NCBI GenBank assembly: GCA_036276255.1
Contig: DASUPK010000087.1
Span: 1-5,158 of the forward strand
DNA length: 5,158 bases
Direction of reading: 5' to 3'
Origin: DASUPK01 sp036276255
GTDB lineage: Bacteria > Actinomycetota > Thermoleophilia > Solirubrobacterales > 70-9
Part shown: positions 1-3,972 of the stretch, piece after piece
How the letters are laid out: each line of letters opens with the position of its first letter
Numbering within the stretch: the stretch's first letter is position 1
Notes under the pieces: model-generated
Database searches by the model: none
The model's input: only the letters and a program-made list of their open reading frames with translations
What the model was told of the DNA's origin: nothing
Translations under genes and position numbers: made by a program

Positions 1-909
1 CGCGATCCGAACCGGCCGTCGAGCGTCGACCCGGGCCTGCCCACGAAGGGCACGGGCAAGTACGAGTGGCGCGGCTTCCTGCCGGCCATGGCGCACATGC
101 ACGGCAAGGACAACAAGAGCGGCTTCATGACGAACTGGAACAACGGCGCCGCTCACGGCTTCGGCGCGGCTGACGACGAGTGGAACAAAAACGGGTCGGT
201 CGGCCGGATCAACCTCCTCAACTTCAACCTGAAGAGGCTGAAGAAGAAGGGCCGCTGGTCCCCCGCCACGATCGCCTCCTCGATGAACGCCGCCGCCACC
301 CAGGACGTGCGCGCGATCGTGATGCTGCCGCTGCTCGACAAGCTCCTGCGGGGCACGACCGCACCGTCGCCGCTCGCGCAGCAGATGCTCGACCTGATGA
401 ACCAGTGGCGCCAGCACGGCGGCAACAGGCTCGACCTGAACAACGACGGGCTGATCGACTACCCGGGCGCGGCGATCATGGACGCCGCCTATCCGAACAT
501 CGTCGACAACGAGCTGGCCGCGCGCCTGGGACAGACGCTGCTGCCGCAGCTCGACAACCTCTCGAGCCGCTTCGACGCTCCTCCCGGCGGCCAGTACTCG
601 GGCTGGTACCAGTACTTCGACCGCGACATCCGCGGCCTGCTGCACGGAAAGGGCAAGAAGAAGGGACGGCTCGCGGACCAGTTCAACCTGACCTACTGCG
701 GCAAGGGACACCTGAGCCTCTGCCGCTCGGAGATCTGGAACGCGATCCAGGCCGCCGGCAACCAGCTCGCCAACCAGCAGGGCCCGGACCCCTCAGCGTG
801 GCGCGCCAGCGCGACGGCGGAGGAGATCCACTTCAGCCCGCTGCCGCTGCTAACCATGCGCTACACCAACCGGCCGAGCGGGATCCAGCAGGTCATCTCC
901 TTCAAGTAG
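1..909 (+). CDS. Penicillin acylase family protein, C-terminal part (5' end outside window)
   Basis: The frame is open from base 1 to a TAG stop at 907-909, giving 302 residues of the C-terminal part of a larger protein; the ATG at 88 is internal. The family consists of Ntn-hydrolases that cut amide bonds (penicillins, aculeacin, acyl-homoserine lactones) and are made as self-cleaving, usually exported precursors. Visible support: an N-W-N-N motif at window residues 45-48, where the family carries its oxyanion-hole Asn (AsnB241 in E. coli penicillin G acylase), then G-F, D-D-E-W and G-R-I. Near the C terminus come a Cys pair (233 and 241) in a Y-C-G...L-C-R context and the N-R-P...Q-Q-V ending (from residue 290), typical of actinobacterial members as I remember them. 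Residues 145-153 (D-L-N-N-D-G-L-I-D) look like a calcium loop. The nucleophile Ser lies upstream, so activity and substrate cannot be judged. Family call fairly sure. Confidence 0.85.
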   Translation, partial: RDPNRPSSVDPGLPTKGTGKYEWRGFLPAMAHMHGKDNKSGFMTNWNNGAAHGFGAADDEWNKNGSVGRINLLNFNLKRLKKKGRWSPATIASSMNAAATQDVRAIVMLPLLDKLLRGTTAPSPLAQQMLDLMNQWRQHGGNRLDLNNDGLIDYPGAAIMDAAYPNIVDNELAARLGQTLLPQLDNLSSRFDAPPGGQYSGWYQYFDRDIRGLLHGKGKKKGRLADQFNLTYCGKGHLSLCRSEIWNAIQAAGNQLANQQGPDPSAWRASATAEEIHFSPLPLLTMRYTNRPSGIQQVISFK

Positions 910-918
910 ATGCGAGTG

Positions 919-932
919 CGCGCGTGAGCGCG
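919..932 (+). terminator. Small GNRA-capped hairpin between acylase gene and nfo
   Basis: Perfect 5-bp stem CGCGC (919-923) / GCGCG (928-932) closed by the tetraloop GTGA, which fits the GNRA class in RNA. It starts 10 nt after the acylase stop. No T-run follows, so this is either a weak actinobacterial-type terminator or simply a GC-rich hairpin. Confidence 0.3.
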
Positions 933-938
933 ACCCGT

Positions 939-951
939 TAATCATGTTGGG
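939..951 (+). promoter_or_regulatory. Possible -10 element for a leaderless nfo transcript
   Basis: TAATCA at 939-944 is followed by 7 nt and then the ATG at 952, the distance expected if transcription starts at the start codon. No Shine-Dalgarno precedes the ATG (only TTGGG directly abutting it). The last base of the hexamer deviates from TAnnnT and I see no clear -35, so this is tentative. Confidence 0.3.
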
Positions 952-1737
952 ATGCCGGCGCGGAGGAAGAGGGTCGTCGGGGCGCACGTGGCGCCGACGA
1001 AGCCGCTGAAGGAGGCGAAGGAGATCGACGCCGACTGCGTCCAGATCTTTCTCTCCGACCCCCAGGGGTGGAAGAAGCCGCCGCCCCGCAAGGACGCGAG
1101 GGAGCTGCGCGAGTCGAAGGTCCCGCTCTACGTGCACGCCCCGTACCTGATCAACGTCTGCTCGCCTCGCAACAACGTCCGCTACGGGTCGCGCAAGATC
1201 CTGCAGCAGACCTGCGACGCCGCCGCTGACGTCGGGGCGGCCGCCGTGATCGTCCACGGGGGCCATGCCGACGACGACGTCGCCCAGGGCGTCGGGCGCT
1301 GGATCCGCACGCTCGGGATGCTCACCTCCGAGGTGCCGGTCTACCTCGAGAACACGGCGGGTGGGAAGAACGCCGTGGCCCGCCGCTTCGACGCCCTCGC
1401 TCGCCTCTGGGAGGGCATCTCGAGGACGAAGACGGACGTCGAGATCGGCTTCTGCTTCGACACCTGCCACGCGCACGCCGCCGGCGAGGATCTCTCGGAC
1501 GCCGTGGAGCGCGTCCGGAAGATCGTCGGCCGGATCGACCTGCTGCACGCGAACGACTCCCGCGATCCGGCCGGCACCGGAGCCGACCGACACGCCAATC
1601 TGGGCAAGGGCGAGATCGGCGCCGATGTGCTGAGCGCGATGATCGAGTCCGCCGGGCCGCCCGTCGTCGTCGAGACGCCGGGTGGCCCGAAGGCGATGCG
1701 CGCCGACATCGAGTTCGTGCGAAAGGCGCTGGCCTAG
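952..1737 (+). CDS. nfo: Endonuclease IV (AP endonuclease, family 2)
   Basis: A 261-residue TIM-barrel AP endonuclease that cuts the backbone 5' of abasic sites in base-excision repair, in the cytoplasm on DNA, using three zinc ions. All nine metal ligands of the family can be placed: H62 (VHAPYLIN), H102 (VHGG), E133 (LENTAG), D170 and H173 (FDTCH), H199 (LHANDS), D212 and H214 (DRHANLG) and E241 (ETPGG). The VHGGH variant of the usual HPG motif, the KILQQTCDAAADVGAAAVIV stretch and the overall length match the mycobacterial enzyme (End, Rv0670) as I remember it. The ATG at 952 is preferred: the first strand R-V-V-G-A-H-V needs it, and a later GTG at 988 would remove that strand. A purine-rich stretch at codons 4-7 lies inside the gene and is not its ribosome site. 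Very likely a complete, active enzyme. Confidence 0.96.
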   Translation: MPARRKRVVGAHVAPTKPLKEAKEIDADCVQIFLSDPQGWKKPPPRKDARELRESKVPLYVHAPYLINVCSPRNNVRYGSRKILQQTCDAAADVGAAAVIVHGGHADDDVAQGVGRWIRTLGMLTSEVPVYLENTAGGKNAVARRFDALARLWEGISRTKTDVEIGFCFDTCHAHAAGEDLSDAVERVRKIVGRIDLLHANDSRDPAGTGADRHANLGKGEIGADVLSAMIESAGPPVVVETPGGPKAMRADIEFVRKALA

Positions 1738-1754
1738 CTCGCGGTCGCCTCTGC

Positions 1755-1767
1755 GGAGCGGGGCTCC
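1755..1767 (+). terminator. Weak hairpin downstream of nfo
   Basis: GGAGC (1755-1759) pairs with GCTCC (1763-1767) over a GGG loop, 17 nt after the nfo stop. The stem is only 5 bp and lacks a T-tract. It may help end the nfo transcript or may be chance. Confidence 0.25.
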
Positions 1768-1882
1768 CTGACGAGCTCAATCGCCAGGCAGATCCAGAGC
1801 GGGACCAACGGAATGTGTGCGCTGGTGCTTTCTGCCATTGGAGTGATATTCGTTACCAAGTCGGTCATCTCGCCGAGTCGTC

Positions 1883-1905
1883 CTGTCCGCGGCCGCCTCT
1901 AATTT
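1883..1905 (+). promoter_or_regulatory. Candidate promoter of the yhaM-like gene, resembling the PafBC-dependent (RecA-NDp) pattern
   Basis: CTGTCCGCG (1883-1891), exactly 8 nt, then TAATTT (1900-1905), followed by 9 nt to the ATG at 1915. The published LexA-independent damage promoter of mycobacteria is TTGTCRGTG-N8-TAnnnT. This site keeps the TGTC core, six of the nine upstream bases, the spacing and a perfect TAnnnT. No ordinary -35 or Shine-Dalgarno is visible, so transcription would be near-leaderless. The -10 itself is more secure than the PafBC assignment. Confidence 0.4.
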
Positions 1906-1914
1906 CAGTGACCG

Positions 1915-2928
1915 ATGGCCGACTCCCTCTTCGGAAACAGCAGCGGCGACACCCCGCCGGCGCCCGGCCCAACGCTGCTGCTGCGCGAGATGTCGGACGG
2001 CGACCAGATCACCGGGGCGTTCGTCGTCCGGGAGCGCGAGCGCCGCCAGAAGCGCAACGGCGAGGACTTCCTCCGGGTCGTGCTCGCGGACAAGACCGGC
2101 ACCGTCCCCGGCATCGCCTGGGACGGCGTCGCGGAGTGCTTCGAGATCTGCGCCCCGGGCTCGATCGTGATCGTCCGCGGCAGCTTCGCGATCCACCCGC
2201 AGTTCGGCAGGCAGATCAAGCTCGTCGCCGTGCGGGCCGCGGGGCCCGGCGAGTACGACGCGGACCAGCTGGCCGAGGGGCCCACGCGCTCGGTGGACCT
2301 CCTCGAGACCGACCTGCGCGAGCTGATCGGCACCGTCCAGAACCCCTCATTGCGCGAGCTGCTCGACCGCTTCTTCGGCGACGGGACCGAGTCCTGGGCG
2401 CGGTTCCGGGAGGCGCCCGCCGCCAAGCACTACCACCAGGCCTACGCCGGGGGGCTGCTGGAGCACACCCTCTCAGTCGCCCAGGCCGTCAGCGCGGCTG
2501 CGAACTTCTTCCCCGGCATCGACCGCGAGATCGCGGTGACGGGCGCGATGCTGCACGACATCGGCAAGACCGAGGCCTACAACGACGATCCCCTCGCCAT
2601 CGAGCTGACCGACGCGGGCCGCCTCGAGGGTGAGATTCCGCGCGGCTATTACAGGGTCCGCCGCGAGATCGAGGACATCGAGGGCTTCGACCCGGCGCTC
2701 GCCCAAGCGACCCTCCACATCATCCTCTCGCACCACGGGCAGCTCGAGCACGGCTCACCCGTCGTCCCCGCGACGCGCGAGGCGACCCTGGTGCACTCGA
2801 TCGACAATCTCGGCGGCAAGCTCGGGAGCTTCGACCGTCTCGAGAAGGAGCTCGCCGACGGCGAGAGCTGGTCTCGCTTCGACCGCGGCATCGACGGCTC
2901 CGCGTTCTTCGGCTCGCGCGCGGCCTAA
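1915..2928 (+). CDS. YhaM-type 3'-5' exoribonuclease (OB-fold plus HD domain)
   Basis: A 337-residue protein of the layout found in YhaM exoribonucleases: a nucleic-acid-binding OB fold (about residues 21-108, including the LADKTGTVPGIAWD strand-turn) and an HD metal-dependent phosphohydrolase domain (about 170-300). HD signatures are all present: KHYHQAYAGGLLEHT with H184, LHDIGK with H214-D215, ILSHHGQLEHGSP with H273-H274, and the closing Asp D297 in SIDNLGGK. Known family members trim RNA, and also DNA, from the 3' end in the cytoplasm. The length is close to the usual 310-340. The first 20 residues are a Pro-rich, probably disordered tail; ATG 1915 is kept because TAATTT lies just upstream, although M26 (1990) would still include the OB fold. 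It follows nfo at 177 nt, probably as a separate unit. The domain call is firm; exact substrate is inferred from family. Confidence 0.88.
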   Translation: MADSLFGNSSGDTPPAPGPTLLLREMSDGDQITGAFVVRERERRQKRNGEDFLRVVLADKTGTVPGIAWDGVAECFEICAPGSIVIVRGSFAIHPQFGRQIKLVAVRAAGPGEYDADQLAEGPTRSVDLLETDLRELIGTVQNPSLRELLDRFFGDGTESWARFREAPAAKHYHQAYAGGLLEHTLSVAQAVSAAANFFPGIDREIAVTGAMLHDIGKTEAYNDDPLAIELTDAGRLEGEIPRGYYRVRREIEDIEGFDPALAQATLHIILSHHGQLEHGSPVVPATREATLVHSIDNLGGKLGSFDRLEKELADGESWSRFDRGIDGSAFFGSRAA

Positions 2929-2945
2929 AACCTTCGTAAGGCCGC
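2920..2945 (+). terminator. Inverted repeat overlapping the yhaM-like stop codon
   Basis: GCGGCCT (2920-2926) and AGGCCGC (2939-2945) form a perfect 7-bp stem around a 12-nt loop, with the TAA stop (2926-2928) at the stem-loop junction. A competing small stem CCTT-CGT-AAGG sits inside it (2931-2941). There is no T-run on the + strand, so termination is plausible but unproven. Confidence 0.4.
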
Positions 2946-2959
2946 CATCCCTCGCCGAC

Positions 2960-2979
2960 CCTGCGGCGTAGTACGCAGG
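2960..2979 (+). repeat. Short inverted repeats in the leader of the His-rich gene
   Basis: Two mutually exclusive pairings overlap: CCTGCG (2960-2965) with CGCAGG (2974-2979), and GCGTA (2966-2970) with TACGC (2972-2976). They lie about 12 nt before the Shine-Dalgarno of the His-rich gene. This could be an operator or a leader hairpin; function unknown. Confidence 0.3.
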
Positions 2980-2991
2980 CAAACCAACGCG

Positions 2992-2999
2992 AGAAGGGA
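2992..2999 (+). promoter_or_regulatory. Strong Shine-Dalgarno sequence of the His-rich peptide gene
   Basis: AGAAGGGA, 7 nt before the ATG at 3007. It is the clearest ribosome binding site in the window and fixes the start of a very short gene. The overlapping ATG at 2999 opens only a four-codon frame and is not a competing gene start. Confidence 0.75.
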
Positions 3000-3006
3000 T
3001 GACTCG

Positions 3007-3192
3007 ATGTTGAACAGGACCTTCAGATGGATCGTTGCGGGGATCGCGGCGCTGGCCCTCACGGTCGGCGGCGCCGGTGTCGCGCTCGCGGGACACCACC
3101 ATCACCATCACCACGGGATTCCCCAGCACAACGGCGGAGACCATGACTCCGACAACAACGGCGGGCCCAGCGACGGCGACGGCAACATCTAG
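3007..3192 (+). CDS. Small secreted histidine-rich peptide
   Basis: A 61-residue product that I do not recognise by name. Residues 1-28 form a good Sec signal peptide: basic start (R4, R7), hydrophobic core about 9-20, and an A-L-A site before G29. The predicted mature peptide is 33 residues: Gly, seven consecutive His (30-36), then a Gly/Asp/Asn-rich tail with two more His (41, 46) and five Asp (45, 47, 49, 56, 58). No fold is expected. The composition suggests binding of Zn, Ni or Cu outside the membrane, but that is inference. The gene has a strong Shine-Dalgarno and its end overlaps the next gene by 50 bp, which suggests co-translation. The His run mixes CAC and CAT and sits naturally after a signal peptide; it resembles a cloning tag but there is no vector sequence around it. 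Coding status likely, function unknown. Confidence 0.7.
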   Translation: MLNRTFRWIVAGIAALALTVGGAGVALAGHHHHHHHGIPQHNGGDHDSDNNGGPSDGDGNI

Positions 3193-3805
3193 GCCGATTC
3201 GCCGGCATCGGGCCCTCGTCGCCGCGCTCGCGCTCGCGCTTGCGGGCGCGGCGACGCTTGCCGCCTGCGGCGGCTCGGGCGGTGAGCGGGAGCCAACCGG
3301 CCCCGCGGCACCGGCGAATGCGGGCGCGTTCGCCTGGATCCACCCCGATCGCCCCCGGCCCGGATGGAGCACGAGGGACCTGCCCTCCGGCGACGCCGCC
3401 CTGTCCTACCCGGCCCGCTGGCGACTCAGCAAGACCGATCCAGGGACCGTCACCGCGACGCTGCGCCGCGGTGGCCAGATCGACGGCTACCTCAACATCA
3501 CCCCGCAGGGAGGCGCCGAGACCCTCGCGAACTGGGCGAGCTTCCGGCCCGCCCACAACCGCGACGAGGGAGACAGCGACCTGATCCCCCTCGCCTCGGC
3601 CACCGGGCTCCGGTTCCGTGATGCGACGGGCTCCTGCGTGAAGGATCGCTACGCGACCGAGACGAGCCGGCACTACGTCGAGCTCGCCTGCATCGTCCGA
3701 GGCCGCACCGCCACGACGGTGATCGTCGGCGCTGCACCGCCCTCGCTCTGGGACCGCTACTCGCCGGTGATCCAGCGGTCGATCTCGAGCGTCGCCGTCA
3801 GCTAG
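3143..3805 (+). CDS. Putative lipoprotein of unknown function
   Basis: A 220-residue protein with a lipoprotein signal: R-rich n-region (R17-R23), hydrophobic stretch 24-39, and lipobox L39-A40-A41-C42 followed by a Gly/Ser/Pro-rich linker. The mature protein would be lipid-anchored on the outer face of the membrane. The domain from about residue 74 begins with a Y-P-x-x-W motif (89-93), continues with YLNITPQGG (116-124), W-A-S-F-R (131-135) and H-N-R-D-E-G (138-143), and carries two Cys (C165, C183) that could form a disulfide. Similar sequences seem familiar from Solirubrobacterales hypothetical proteins; the Y-P-x-x-W start is reminiscent of PsbP/DUF1795-like folds, which is only a guess. 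The ATG at 3143 is the only ordinary start near the signal peptide in this frame. It has GGAG only 3 nt upstream, so translation probably depends on ribosomes finishing the overlapping His-rich gene. The n-region is unusually long. Confidence 0.8.
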   Translation: MTPTTTAGPATATATSRPIRRHRALVAALALALAGAATLAACGGSGGEREPTGPAAPANAGAFAWIHPDRPRPGWSTRDLPSGDAALSYPARWRLSKTDPGTVTATLRRGGQIDGYLNITPQGGAETLANWASFRPAHNRDEGDSDLIPLASATGLRFRDATGSCVKDRYATETSRHYVELACIVRGRTATTVIVGAAPPSLWDRYSPVIQRSISSVAVS

Positions 3806-3815
3806 CGGCCACCAG

Positions 3816-3839
3816 GCCCTCCACTTCGGAGCGGAGGGC
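3816..3839 (+). terminator. Hairpin downstream of the lipoprotein gene
   Basis: GCCCTCC (3816-3822) pairs perfectly with GGAGGGC (3833-3839). The 10-nt loop contains C-TTCG-G, a stable tetraloop in RNA. It starts 10 nt after the TAG stop. No T-tract follows, as is common in high-GC actinobacteria. This is the best terminator candidate in the window. Confidence 0.5.
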
Positions 3840-3892
3840 GAAGCCCAGGCCCGCAGCAGGGCCATAGCGACTTCTCCCACCTCGATACGCCC

Positions 3893-3938
3893 GCGCAAAT
3901 TGCGCAAATCGATTTCCGATCCGTAATCCCTGCGGATT
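3893..3938. promoter_or_regulatory. Cluster of palindromes and a direct repeat, candidate operator of the WYL gene
   Basis: Within 46 bp of relatively AT-rich DNA lie: GCGCAA-A-TTGCGC (3893-3905), a near-perfect dyad; GCGCAAAT repeated at 3893-3900 and 3902-3909 with a 9-bp period; AAATCGATTT (3906-3915), a perfect palindrome; and AATCC-CTGC-GGATT (3925-3938), whose right arm overlaps the presumed -35. The position, just upstream of a DNA-binding regulator gene, suggests autoregulation; this is inference. Confidence 0.45.
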
Positions 3939-3964
3939 GGGCGGCACGAAGCCACGTCTATGCT
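3937..3964 (+). promoter_or_regulatory. Candidate promoter of the WYL regulator gene
   Basis: TTGGGC (3937-3942), a 16-nt spacer, then TATGCT (3959-3964), with 8 nt to the ATG at 3973. The spacing fits a sigma70-type promoter giving a leaderless or nearly leaderless mRNA, and no Shine-Dalgarno precedes the ATG. The PafBC-dependent nonamer is not seen at the corresponding position. Confidence 0.45.
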
Positions 3965-3972
3965 GCTCCCGG

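Larger units (their letters stand above)
1738..1914. other. Intergenic region between nfo and the yhaM-like gene
   Basis: A 177-nt gap, less GC-rich than its neighbours around 1811-1860. It holds a short GGAGC / GCTCC hairpin near nfo, a promoter-like element next to the following ATG, and a 29-codon micro-ORF (1813-1902) with a hydrophobic N-terminal half. The micro-ORF has weak third-position G/C bias (18 of 28 codons after the ATG), unlike the genes around it, so I do not call it a gene. Confidence 0.6.

Noticed and set aside
180..941. 253-codon + frame overlapping the acylase gene
   Set aside because: Its product is Arg/Pro/Ala low complexity and lies out of frame with a well-supported penicillin acylase tail.
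988..990. GTG as alternative nfo start, with the purine-rich stretch at 960-973 as its ribosome site
   Set aside because: It would delete the conserved first strand R-V-V-G-A-H-V of the TIM barrel.
850..1593. 247-codon minus-strand frame across nfo
   Set aside because: The + strand nfo frame carries all nine metal ligands; the minus product has the Val/Asp/Arg/Leu composition of an antisense shadow.
3094..3114. His-tag from a cloning vector
   Set aside because: The His run follows a natural signal peptide and ALA cleavage site in genomic context, and there is no linker, protease site or vector sequence around it.
3035..3142. Upstream extension of the lipoprotein frame to a start at 3035
   Set aside because: It would add 36 Thr/Arg/Ser-rich residues before the signal peptide, fully inside the His-rich gene, and push the lipobox far from the N terminus.
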